25,349 nt of DNA from JAWLGW01 sp964569055. Lineage in GTDB: Bacteria; Planctomycetota; J058. Both the position numbers and the translations under genes were made by a program. Positions within the stretch are counted from its first letter, which is position 1, and each line of letters begins with the position of its first letter. The notes under the pieces are model-generated. The model was not told the origin of the DNA. It did no database searches and saw only the letters and a program-made list of their open reading frames with translations. The DNA lies in contig CAZMSZ010000069.1 of assembly GCA_964569055.1 (NCBI GenBank), positions 1-25,349 on the forward strand, written 5' to 3'. Shown here piece after piece: positions 8,401 through 17,200 of this stretch.

Positions 8401-11400
8401 CTGGCTGGGCGCCCTCGCAGTGGTCGGGTTGCTCGTGGCCGCCTCGGCGCGGCTGCGGCGCGGCGCGCTCGGCCTGCTGGCGGGCGCCCTCGGCGTGCAG
8501 GAGCGCGTGCGCGCCGGGCGAGCGGAGCCAAGGCCGGAGCGCGGAGCGCGCAGCGACCGCGGCGAACGCGCCGCGACGCCTGCGGGGGCGCGCGTGCTGC
8601 AGTGCCTGGGGCTGCTGGCGCTGATCGCGGTCGGGTTCGCGATCTCGGTCCCCAACCTGATCGAGGCGCGCAAGCACGGCAACGAGGCCGCGGCGATCGG
8701 CGCGCTCAAGACGCTCCACACGGCCCAGACGCTGTTCCGCGAGGGCGACAAGGAGGGCGACGGGGTGCTCGACTACGGCACGCTGGCCGAGCTGAGCGCG
8801 GCCAACCTGATCGACGACGTCCTGGGGAGCGGGGTCAAGCAGGGCTACCGGTTCGCGGTGCTCGTCTCGCCCCAGGCGCCGGAGCTCATGTGGATGGCCA
8901 CCGCCGAGCCGGTGCAGCCCCCGGCCACGGGCAGTCGCTGCTTCGCGACCAACCAGTCGGGCGCGATCCGCCACGCGCAGGAGCCGATTCCGCTCCGCGC
9001 GGATTGCAGGCTGCCGGACGGGGCCTACCCGGTCGGCGACGGTGCGGACAGGCGGGCGGGGTTCGTGGAGCTCGCCGAGCCGACGTTCGATGGTGCGCCT
9101 CTCCCTCCCGCTGCGCCGGCGCCGGACATGCCGAGCGCGTCCGCCGCCGAGCAGAACTCCGTGCCGCAGGCGGAGGCGGCCGCCGCCCGGCTCGACCCGG
9201 CGCGGGACGAACGCAAGGCGGCGGAGGCCGAGCTGCTGCAGCGAGCCCAGGAGGCGCTGGCCGCGAGCGACCGCGAGGCGGACGCCCGGCTCCTCGAAGA
9301 GCTGCAGCGAGAGCTCGCGCGGGGCGGCGTCCCCGCTCCTCCGGCTCCCGAGCTCAGGGCGCGGCTCGAGAGCTCGAGGGAGGCTGCGCGGCCGGCGCCG
9401 CCGACGCCGGCCGACGAGCTGAGCCTCGGCCGCGCGCCGCTGCAGGCAGGGGCCGGCGGCGGCGCCGCCGCCGACGACGAGGCGCCTCGGACCGTGACGA
9501 TCACCATCCCCGAAGGGACGGAGCTGCAAATGGCGACCACCCTGATCAGCGGCCAGACGGGCACGAGCGTGCTCGTCGATCCCGCGCTGGCCGACGTCGT
9601 GCTCGACGCGCCGCTCGAGGGGCTCACGCCCAGCGAGGCGCTGCTGGTCCTGGCGCGGCGCGCGGGCGCCACGCTCGAGGAGCGGCCGGACGGCACGCGG
9701 GTGCTGACCCCCGCCGCCCGCGCCCAGGCGATCGTGCAGGAGGGGACCGGCGGGCAGGTCGGCTTGCGCTCGCTGGTGCTCTCGCTCTCGGCAGTGGGCG
9801 AGCGCTACCGCTTCAGCCGCCCCGGCGGCGGGGCGCTGGTCCGGTTGCGCGCCGTCCACGAGTCGGCGCTCACCGGCCTGGGCGGGGCCCTGGCGCTGGT
9901 CGGGTTCGCGCTGGCGCTGGGCGCGCCGCGCCTGACCCGCGCCTCCGCGCTCTCGATCCTGGCGCTCGGCCTGGCGCTCGCGACCGGGCTCCCGCTCCTG
10001 TCGAGCTCGCCGTGGGTCGCGCCGATCGCCAACGGCCTCGCGCTCGGGCTGGCCCTCGCGATCCCCGCCCTGGCCTTGGTGGCGCTGGCGGAGGTGTGGC
10101 GCGGGGCGCCGTTCGCGCGCCTGGGCGCGGCGCTGGCGCAGGTGCGCGCCGAGCGGCGTGAGCGCGCGGGCGGGCGCGGCGCCGCGGCCGCGGCGGCGCT
10201 GCTGCTCGTCCTCGCCGCGCCGAGCGCCGCGCGCGCCGACGAGGGCGAGCCGCGCGCGGCCCCCGAGGAGCGGGTCTACGTGCCGTACGACCCGGCCGAC
10301 CCGGGCTCGCTCGAGCGGCCCAAGCAGGTGTTCGTGCCGCGGGCCCTCTACGACCGGCTGTGGCGCGAGGCGTTCGGCGAGGAGACGAGCGCGCCGACGC
10401 CGCGGCCGGTCGCGCCGGCCGTGGTGACCTCGGTCGCCTACGAGGGCCGACTCGACGCGGCCGGCGAGCTGACCCTCACGGCCCGGGTCACGGTCGACGT
10501 GCTCGCCGCCGGCTGGCAGCGCGTGCCGCTCGGGCTGGCCGGGACCGGCCTCGCCGAGGACACCATCACCCGCGAGCCGCTCGAGGACGGCGCGGCCGGC
10601 GCGGCGGCGGCCGCCCCCGCGGGCGAGCCCGCGCGCGTGGTGGCGCTCCCCGCGGGCGGCTACGAGCTGGTGGCGTTCGGCCCGGGCCGCTACCGGGCCG
10701 AGCTCGAGCTGGTGGTGCCGCGCAGCGGACGCGGTCACGGGTTCGCCACGATCCCCGCCCTGGCGGCGCAGCTCACGATCGAGCCGCCGGCCGACCCGAG
10801 CAAGCGCCTGCTCGTGGACGGGGCCCGCGCGCAGGTGGAGCGGGTGGCCGGGGGCAAGCCGCTGGTGCTCGCGGCCCTGGGCGACGCGCCGACGATCACG
10901 CTCACGCTCCGCCCGCGCGAGGTCCTCAGCGCCGGCGCGTCGGAGGCGGCGGCCGAGTCGAGCCAGGTGGCCTGGATCCGGCGCGGCTTCCTGGAGCTGG
11001 TGGCGGAGACGCGGTTCGACATCTCCGGCGCCGGCCGCGAGGGCTTCGTGTTCGCGCTGCCGCGCGGCCTGGAGGTCACCCGGGTCGAGCTCCCCGGCGA
11101 GGCGAACCTGCTGCGCGCCTGGCGGCAGGTCGGCGAGCGGCTCGAGCTCGAGCTGCGGCGCCCGACCGACTCCACCGCGGTGGTGCGCGTCCACGCCGAG
11201 CAGCGCCTCGACCCGAGCGCGGCCTCGTTCGAGGTGCCGCAGGTCGTGGCCCAGGGCGTGACGCGCGAGGCCGGCGTGATCGGGGTCGCCGTCGCGAGCG
11301 GGCTGCGCGTGCGGGTGGCCGAGGTCGACAAGCTCCGGCAGGTCGAGGCCAGCCGCGTGACCCGCCAGGCGGGCCTGCTCGGGACGAGCGTGGAGTGGGC

Positions 11401-14122
11401 CTTCGGCTTCGCGCGCCGGCCCTGCCGGCTGGTGCTCGAGCGCGTGGACGAGGCGCTCGAGGCGCGGGCCGACGTGGCCGTGCGCGCGGTGGTGCGCGAG
11501 GGGCGCTACGAGCTGGTGGCCGAGGCCCGGGTCGAGGTCCGCCGGGGGCGGCTGTACGCGCTCGAGATCGCGACCCCCGCCGTCCTGGAGCTGATCGGGG
11601 CGCCGGGCGGCCGGGGGCTCGACGTGCGCGAGCTGACCAGCCGGGTCGAGGGCGAGGCGCGGATCTACCGGCTCGGCCTGGGCACGGCGCTCGAGCGCGC
11701 GGCCACGGTCGAGCTGCGGCTGGCGCGCCGGCTCGCGCTCGGCACCGCGCCGCTCGCGCTCCCGCTGCCCGAGGTCCGGGTGCTCGGGCTGACCCGCGAG
11801 ACCGGCCGGGTCGCGCTCGCGGCCAGCCCCGGGCTCGAGGTGCGGGCCCCCGAGACGCCCGCCGGGCTCGAGGCCCAGGACGTGTCGCGCCTGACGCGCG
11901 GCTGGCCCGAGTGGGAGGGAGCGCGCTGGCGCCTCGGCTACACCTGGGGCGCGAGCCGCAGCTTCGAGGGGACGAGCGCCGGGCTCGCCGGCGCGGCCGT
12001 GCGGGTCAAGCGCCCGCAGGCGCAGGTCACCGGCTCGTGGGTGCTGCACGCGCTCGTCGAGCGCGACGTGGTGCGCTACGCCCTGCGGGCGCTGTACGAG
12101 ATCGAGCACGCCGGCGTGCAGCGGTTCGAGGTGGTCGTGCCCGAGGCGGCGGCCGCCAAGCTCGCGGTCGACGCCGCCAACCGGCGCGAGGTCTCGGTCG
12201 TGCCGCACGACGAGGGGCGCGCCCGGGTGGTGATCGAGCTGCAGAGCCCGGTCGAGGAGCTGTACGAGCTGGCGGTGACCTGGGAGGACGCGGTCGGGCC
12301 CGGCAAGCCGTTCGACCTGCCGCGGGTGGACGTCGCCGGCGCGGTGCGGCGGGTGCGCGGGTTCGTGCTGCTCGAGAAGGCGGCCGAGGTCGCCGACGAC
12401 CTCGTGGAGCGCGGGCTCGAGGGGCCGGTCGCGCCCGGGCGCGCGTCCAACGCGCCCGCGCTCCCGGCCGGCAAGGGGGCGCAGGACTTCGTGCGCGTCT
12501 ACCGGGTCGAGCTGCAGGAGGAGAAGCCCTGGCGGGTGGGCTGCGAGCTTGTGGCGCGCAGCGTGACCCTGCCGCCGCCGGCCCGGATCGCGTGGGCGCA
12601 CCTCGAGAGCGTGCTCGGCAAGGAGGGACGCGTGCGGCACCGCGTGCGCTATCGCGTGCGGAACCTGCGGCTGCAGTTCCTCCCGCTCGCCTTCCCGCCC
12701 GGCGCCGAGGTGTGGAGCGTGTTCGTGGCCGGGCGGCCCAAGCGCCTGCACCGCGACGGCGAGCTGGCGCTGGTGCCGCTCCCCAAGCGGAGCGACGCCG
12801 ACCTCTCGTTCGTGGTCGAGGTGCTGTTCGCGACGCCGGCCCCGGGGGAGCTGGGCAAGGGCCGCCTGGCCCTCGTCGGCCCCGAGGTGCGCCTCGCCGC
12901 CGAGAAGGTCGAGGTCGAGCACACGTTCTGGACCGTGTACGCCCCCGAGGGCTACAGCTACTCGGGCTTCGACGGCCCGGGCCTGACGCCGGCGGGCGCG
13001 CAGGACGCGCGGGTCGCGGCGCTCGAGAGCGCGGTCAAGGAGCTGCGCGCCCTCGAGGAGGTGGCCCGCTCGGGCGGCGGCACCAAGCGGCAGGTGGCGG
13101 ACGCCAACCTCGCCGAGCAGATCGAGAGGATCGAGGGGGAGCTCGCCGAGCTGGCGCACCTCTCCTCCCCCGGTCCGCGCGGCTCGAGCTTCCTCGGCCC
13201 CCTCGGCAAGCAGCGCGAGGACTTCGCCGCGATCCAGGCGGAGATCGGGCGGCGCCGGGCGCAGGACCAGGCGGCCGCGGCCCAGCAGGCGGCCAAGCAG
13301 AGCCAGCTCCGCTACGACGTGGAGGGGAACGAGTTCCAGACCACCAGCTCGGGCTGGGCGACGAACCAGGCGCTCTACAAGGACAAGCGCGTGCGCTGGG
13401 CCAACGTCGACGACGAGGCCGAGCAGCAGCGCGTGATCACGGGGCAGCAGGCGCAGGGCAAGGGCGGCCCCCCGGCGGGGCAGCAGCCGGCGAGCGACTA
13501 CACGCTCAACGTGCGGGGCGGGCTGTCCCTCGACAACGCGGAGGTGGTCGAGCGCGAGCGCGGGGCCGCGGGGCAGTCGAACCGCGCCCGCCGCGGCCTG
13601 CTCCAGCAGCGGGCGGTCCCGGCCCAGCAGGTCGTCGAGCAGGAGATCCTGGGCGGCTTCGCCGGCCAGCAGGCCGCGCGCAACCAGGCGCAGGTCCCGG
13701 CCTGGGTCCAGCGCGACGAGGAGCGCGGGCGGGCGTCCAGCCAGGGCCTGCTCTCGATCCGGGTCGCGTTCGCCGCGCCGGGGCGGCCGTTCCACTTCGC
13801 GGTCGACGGCGCCGCGGCGCCGAGCCTGCAGCTGACCAGCGCGCCGATCGGCACCGCCGAGACGCTGGGCCGCGCGGCGCGGGCGCTGGCCCTGCTGCTG
13901 CTGGTGGTCGGCCTGGCCCGCCTGGGGCTGCTGGTCCAGCACCCCGGGCGTGGCGCCATGCAGGCCCTGCTGCTGCTCGGCGGGGTCGCGCTCGCCGCCC
14001 TGGCGGTGAGCTCGCTGATCGGCGCGGCGATCGCCGCGATCCTGGGCCTCCTCGCCGCGCGGCGCGGGCCGCTGTGGCCCGCCGCCGCGGACGCGCCGAC
14101 CTCGCCCCAGGAGGCCGCGTGA
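5444..14122 (+). CDS. Giant exported membrane protein, unit B fused to unit C (pseudopilin-like and STN-like modules)
   Basis: One uninterrupted frame encodes 2892 aa. Residues 1-25 are a signal peptide (LLAALALSAPAAGQE), followed by the 'VP' motif (ERAFVPERALDDIL) and beta-rich modules including FAVKNLANQFFALRLPEGA (7969 onward). Residues about 986-1003 and 1052-1069 are membrane helices. The second helix leads into a pseudopilin-like module (to about 1185: PNLIEARKHGNEAAAIGALK, GSGVKQGYRF). A charged linker, an STN/secretin-N0-like module (about 1350-1426) and three helices (1475-1551) follow. Unit B, matching the gene at 17974-22281, ends near there. Unit C follows in frame with its own signal-like segment (about 1576-1599) and 'VYVP' motif. 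C continues with beta modules, a coiled coil (about 2522-2573), a Q-rich linker and C-terminal helices (from about 2805). Loop charges fit exported B and C domains. The function is unknown. The fusion could be real or reflect a lost stop. Confidence 0.88.
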   Translation: MPRAVPQRAPFALLAALALSAPAAGQERAAPARWPERAFVPERALDDILDRHPDGVLLAPSELEALVERARARAAGRARPAAAVPLAPVGATIERLRLRGTVDPAGVVELEAEAEVSVLWPGVVRLPLPLAGSGLTGVSCDDAPARLVRTRAGVEVLLEGVAPEGGARATRVVRWRAAARVAAGEEPGSGALELSLPSAASGAVSLTIPGELEPLGADPAVWVAARDAQSTELRAALGGEASTRVRLAWRPLRRRAEAQPYMAVEARELFRVRRGVVTVACEGELEVSRAPIERLELELPPGFVIRSLALEPGDESYVQRGDRVEVRLAAPRRGRLEVRLVAELATGEGDGGEAGANEAVAVTLRPVRWLDAARAAGALAVAADEEAEVAFGPARGLERADLAAFGGVAAPGLGAASRTQVVEDRGALLRAYRQTGEGTAELELAVRAVEPRATLLVKAALDVRERELRALAVYQFRVEAGTVFRVRADLPAGFAPVRTLVRDGAGAEPAHVLERVRHEDGRRGLAVELERGLRPGDALLVTVEAVWEAPPDQARGLAGSDLAVPRFGGQPADSVRGYLGFAPDAAFQLAGSELSGLVAIPAEELPRAGLEVPGLVLGYRIEEAGYAGTVAVRRRKTRLAAEVAARHRVAERLVSSDVTLSLDVDGAPIEELELLLPAGTGQAARIDGAGLRDERERVGVAPDGRERWRLRFAERVAGRITLRVRLEGQLAPAAAEPGLLEGRLPRVGVAGAYRERGTLAVYTADAVEVTAEAVGLRAIEGTEVGASDAERPLFAYRHVSGEYELALKVRRLAAAPVLTAVVERLELTTSAAPDGRARHEARFAVKNLANQFFALRLPEGATLWSVVVDGEGVKPAARAGVSIVPLPEAGAAGPDEVTEVVATYTHGGEPWGLVGDASLVAPALLVSEAADEPVPVLHTSWSLAVPGDYRVIDLGGNLEAERAPARARPLLLVPEVRAELRASGAPWLGALAVVGLLVAASARLRRGALGLLAGALGVQERVRAGRAEPRPERGARSDRGERAATPAGARVLQCLGLLALIAVGFAISVPNLIEARKHGNEAAAIGALKTLHTAQTLFREGDKEGDGVLDYGTLAELSAANLIDDVLGSGVKQGYRFAVLVSPQAPELMWMATAEPVQPPATGSRCFATNQSGAIRHAQEPIPLRADCRLPDGAYPVGDGADRRAGFVELAEPTFDGAPLPPAAPAPDMPSASAAEQNSVPQAEAAAARLDPARDERKAAEAELLQRAQEALAASDREADARLLEELQRELARGGVPAPPAPELRARLESSREAARPAPPTPADELSLGRAPLQAGAGGGAAADDEAPRTVTITIPEGTELQMATTLISGQTGTSVLVDPALADVVLDAPLEGLTPSEALLVLARRAGATLEERPDGTRVLTPAARAQAIVQEGTGGQVGLRSLVLSLSAVGERYRFSRPGGGALVRLRAVHESALTGLGGALALVGFALALGAPRLTRASALSILALGLALATGLPLLSSSPWVAPIANGLALGLALAIPALALVALAEVWRGAPFARLGAALAQVRAERRERAGGRGAAAAAALLLVLAAPSAARADEGEPRAAPEERVYVPYDPADPGSLERPKQVFVPRALYDRLWREAFGEETSAPTPRPVAPAVVTSVAYEGRLDAAGELTLTARVTVDVLAAGWQRVPLGLAGTGLAEDTITREPLEDGAAGAAAAAPAGEPARVVALPAGGYELVAFGPGRYRAELELVVPRSGRGHGFATIPALAAQLTIEPPADPSKRLLVDGARAQVERVAGGKPLVLAALGDAPTITLTLRPREVLSAGASEAAAESSQVAWIRRGFLELVAETRFDISGAGREGFVFALPRGLEVTRVELPGEANLLRAWRQVGERLELELRRPTDSTAVVRVHAEQRLDPSAASFEVPQVVAQGVTREAGVIGVAVASGLRVRVAEVDKLRQVEASRVTRQAGLLGTSVEWAFGFARRPCRLVLERVDEALEARADVAVRAVVREGRYELVAEARVEVRRGRLYALEIATPAVLELIGAPGGRGLDVRELTSRVEGEARIYRLGLGTALERAATVELRLARRLALGTAPLALPLPEVRVLGLTRETGRVALAASPGLEVRAPETPAGLEAQDVSRLTRGWPEWEGARWRLGYTWGASRSFEGTSAGLAGAAVRVKRPQAQVTGSWVLHALVERDVVRYALRALYEIEHAGVQRFEVVVPEAAAAKLAVDAANRREVSVVPHDEGRARVVIELQSPVEELYELAVTWEDAVGPGKPFDLPRVDVAGAVRRVRGFVLLEKAAEVADDLVERGLEGPVAPGRASNAPALPAGKGAQDFVRVYRVELQEEKPWRVGCELVARSVTLPPPARIAWAHLESVLGKEGRVRHRVRYRVRNLRLQFLPLAFPPGAEVWSVFVAGRPKRLHRDGELALVPLPKRSDADLSFVVEVLFATPAPGELGKGRLALVGPEVRLAAEKVEVEHTFWTVYAPEGYSYSGFDGPGLTPAGAQDARVAALESAVKELRALEEVARSGGGTKRQVADANLAEQIERIEGELAELAHLSSPGPRGSSFLGPLGKQREDFAAIQAEIGRRRAQDQAAAAQQAAKQSQLRYDVEGNEFQTTSSGWATNQALYKDKRVRWANVDDEAEQQRVITGQQAQGKGGPPAGQQPASDYTLNVRGGLSLDNAEVVERERGAAGQSNRARRGLLQQRAVPAQQVVEQEILGGFAGQQAARNQAQVPAWVQRDEERGRASSQGLLSIRVAFAAPGRPFHFAVDGAAAPSLQLTSAPIGTAETLGRAARALALLLLVVGLARLGLLVQHPGRGAMQALLLLGGVALAALAVSSLIGAAIAAILGLLAARRGPLWPAAADAPTSPQEAA
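10142..10243 (+). other. Internal signal-peptide-like junction between units B and C
   Basis: An in-frame GTG at 10142 is followed by a basic stretch (RAERRERAGGRG), a hydrophobic run (AAAAAALLLVLAAPSA) and an A-R-A/DE site. Together these look like a complete export signal in the middle of the polypeptide. The paralogous unit B' terminates at the equivalent place (ending LAKAREGR). No convincing Shine-Dalgarno precedes the GTG. It could be an internal start, an uncleaved membrane helix, or a signal-peptidase site that splits the product. Confidence 0.6.
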
Positions 14123-14181
14123 GCCGCCTCGATCCACTCCGCCTCGGAACCGGGCCGCGCCTCGAGCGGTCCAACCTCCTC

Positions 14182-14204
14182 GTCGCCGGCGCCGCCGCGG
14201 CGAC
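14182..14204 (+). other. Small GC-rich hairpin between the B-C and A' genes
   Basis: GTCGCCG and CGGCGAC form a 7-bp stem around a 9-base loop in the 104-bp space between 14122 and the ATG at 14227. There is no T-run, so it is not a classical terminator. It could modulate expression of the downstream genes or protect RNA ends. Chance hairpins are common in DNA this rich in G+C. Confidence 0.25.
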
Positions 14205-14215
14205 CTGCCGTCCCT

Positions 14216-14219
14216 GGAG
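14216..14219 (+). promoter_or_regulatory. Ribosome binding site of the A' gene
   Basis: GGAG lies seven bases before the ATG at 14227. The frame is open for thousands of bases upstream, so this site and the following signal peptide decide the start. Confidence 0.6.
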
Positions 14220-14226
14220 CCTCCCC

Positions 14227-17200
14227 ATGCGGACCTCGCGCGCCCTGCCCCTCCTCCTCGCCAGCCTCGCCGTGCTGACCGGCTCCCCGGCCGCGGCGCA
14301 GGAGGCCGCCGGTCCGCCGCCCATGCCCGAGCGCGTCTACGTGCCGATCGAGCAGTTCGACGACGTGTTCGAGAAGGAGGGGCGCGGGGTGTTCGTCCCC
14401 TGGGACGAGCTGCGCGAGGTGATCGAGAAGGCGCGCGCGGCCCTCGGGGAGCGGGCGCCCCAGGCGCCGCCGCCCGCGCCGCCGACCGACGCCCTGCTCG
14501 TGAGCGCGGCCTTCTCCGGCCAGGCCGGCGAGCGCGTGGCGCGGTTCACGGCCACGTTCGTGGTGGAGGTGCTCGAGCCGCGCGAGTGGGTCGTGGTCCC
14601 GATCGGGCTGGGCGAGGCGGCCCTCGAGGAGGTGCGGGTCGGCGACGGCTCGGGCGCGGTGGTGGCGCCGCTGGCCGAACTGGCCGCGCGCCTCGGCCGC
14701 CGCGGCGCGGCGCTCCCCAAGCGTGGCTACGGGATCCTGCTGCGCGGGGCCGGGCGCGTGACCACCACCGCGACGTTCGCGGTGCCCATCGTCTCCAACC
14801 CCGGCGAGTCGAGCTTCGGGCTCAGCCTGCCGCGCGCCGCGCTGACCCGGTTCGAGGTCACGCTGCCCGAGACCGGGTTCAACGTGCAGGTCGGCGGCGC
14901 GCTCGCGACCGAGGAGACCCCCGACCCGGCCAAGCGCGAGACCCGCGTGCGCGCCTACTTCGGCGGCGCGCCCGAGACCCGCGTCACCTGGAACCCCAAG
15001 CCCAAGGAGGTCGAGGGGGTCGCGCGCGAGTCGCTCCTGTTCGCGAGCACCGAGACCGCCCTCAAGATCGACGAGGGCGTGGTCCAGGCGGCCGTGGCGG
15101 TGACCTACCAGATCCTGCAGGCGCCGTGCGGCGAGTTCCGGCTGCTGATCCCGGCCGGCTACACCCTGCTCGGCGTCGAGGGCGAGCACATGGCCGAGAC
15201 CCCCCAGGCCGTGCCGCACGAGGGCGCGCAGCTGGTGGTGGTGCGCCTGCACGAGCAGGCCAGCGGCCGCTACGCGCTGGCGCTGCGGCTCGAGCGCAAC
15301 CTCGCCGAAGGGGAGCGCGTGCTCGAGTTCCCGCGGGTGGTGACGCTCGGCACCGAGCGGGAGAGCGGCCTGCTCGCGGCGCGCGCCTCGGAGTTCATCA
15401 GCCTCGAGCCGGCCGGGCTGCGCGGCCTCTCGCAGGTGGACGTGGGCAGCCTGACCCCCGGGCTGGCCACGGAGCTGGGCTGGGAGACCAAGGGCGGGGG
15501 CGAGCGGCCGCCGCTGGTGTTCCGCTACCTGCGCCAGCCCTACGCGCTGCGGATCGAGACCGCGCCGATCCTGCCCGAGGTCGACGGCAAGCTGCACACG
15601 CTGGCCACGATCTACGACGACAAGGTCGAGCTGGTCGCGACCGTGGTCTACGAGGTGCGCAAGCGCGGGGTGTTCGACGTGCGGCTGCGCCTGCCGCGCG
15701 GGTTCACGCTCGAGCTGCCGATCGTCCCGCCGGTCAAGCAGCACCGGATCGAGCCGGCCTCGCCCGAGGAGCGTCAGCGCGGGCTGGGCGACGTGCTGGT
15801 GGTGGAGTTCCTCCGCCAGCAGCAGCCGGGGACGTTCGCGCTGACGGTGCGCGGCTACGTGCTGCGCGACCCGCGTCAGCCCGAGGAGGGCGAGGCCACC
15901 CTCGAGCTGCCGCGGTTCGGCCTGCTCGACGTGCGCGAGGAGACCGGCGTGCTCGGGATCGCGGCGGCGGGTCACCTCGAGCCCGCCGTGCGCAAGGTCG
16001 ACCAGCGCGGCCTCAACGACGAGGGCGTGGGCAGCCTGGCCGGGCTCGGCTTCCCGCACCGGGCCGCGCCGCGCACCACGCTCTCGCACGGCTTCCGCTA
16101 CAGCTCCCCCGAGGGGGTCGGCCTCAAGCTCACGATCAAGCGGCGCGCGCCCAAGGTCTCGGCCCGGGTCGAGGCCCTGGTCGACGCGCAGGAGGACAAG
16201 GTGCGCGTGGACGCGGCGGTGCGCTACACCGTCGAGCACGCCGGGGTCGAGCGGCTGCGGATCCGCGTGCCCGCCGCGCTCGCCACCGAGGAGGAGCTCA
16301 AGATCTCGGGCGAGGGGGTCAAGGACAAGCACGTCGAGCGGCCCGCCGAGGGCGCCGAGACCGTGGTGTGGGTCGTCACGCTCCAGGACAAGCAGCTGGG
16401 CGAGTACACGCTCGACCTCCAGTACGACCTCAAGCTCGAGGACTTCCAGGCCGGGCAGCAGCGCACGGTCACGCTCCACGAGCTCGAGGTGCTGGACGCG
16501 TTCACCGAGACCGGGGACTACGCGCTCAAGAAGCACGAGAACCTCGTGATCGGCGAGCTGGAGATGATCGCGGTCGAGAAGCGCGACAAGCGCGAGCTCC
16601 CCGAGGCGCTCCGGCGGCACGGCCCGCTGCACGCCTACCACTACGCCAGCCACCCCCACACCCTGACGCTGCAGCTCACGAAGTACGACTTCCAGGCGCC
16701 CCTGGGGATCCTGGTCAAGCACCTGCACCAGGAGGAGGTGCTGACCCGCGACGGGATCCTCAAGGCGGAGGCGCTGCTGGCCCTGCAGAACAACGCCGAG
16801 CAGTTCCTGACCGTGCTGCTCCCGCCGGGGGCCACGATCCGCGGGCTGCAGGTCGACGGCCGCAACGAGGAGTGGTCGGAGGGGCAGCCCGACGCCGAGG
16901 GCCGCCCCTCGCTGCAGGTGCACCTCGGCGAGGTGACCAAGACCCGCAAGGAGCAGCCGTTCCTGATCCGGCTGCGATACGACCTCGTGGGCGAGCCGCT
17001 CGGGGCCTCGAGCCGGCTGGTGCTCCACACGCTGCGCTTCCCGCTGGCGGGCGGCAAGGAGGTGCCGGTGGCGCGGCTCACCCGGCGGGTGCACCTGCCG
17101 GCCGAGTACAACTACCTCGAGTTCGACACCGACGCGACCAAGCACTTCGACGAGACGTCGCTGTGGGAGTCGCTCAAGGACGCGCTGAACGTCCGCACCG

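Noticed and set aside
10158..10161. GTGA stop/start overlap as the B to C gene boundary
   Set aside because: The TGA is in frame 1 and the GTG in frame 3, while both B and C are in frame 2. Two independent frameshifts would be needed.
4550..14137. A minus-strand open frame of more than 9 kb opposite the giant genes
   Set aside because: It arises from the extreme G+C codon bias of the plus-strand genes. The translation is low complexity (R, A, H, L, Q, G, P) with no signal peptide or domain, and the plus-strand proteins are clearly real and have paralogues.
14123..14226. A Rho-independent terminator after the B-C gene
   Set aside because: A 7-bp hairpin exists at 14182-14204 but no T-run follows it, and the next gene has the same orientation.
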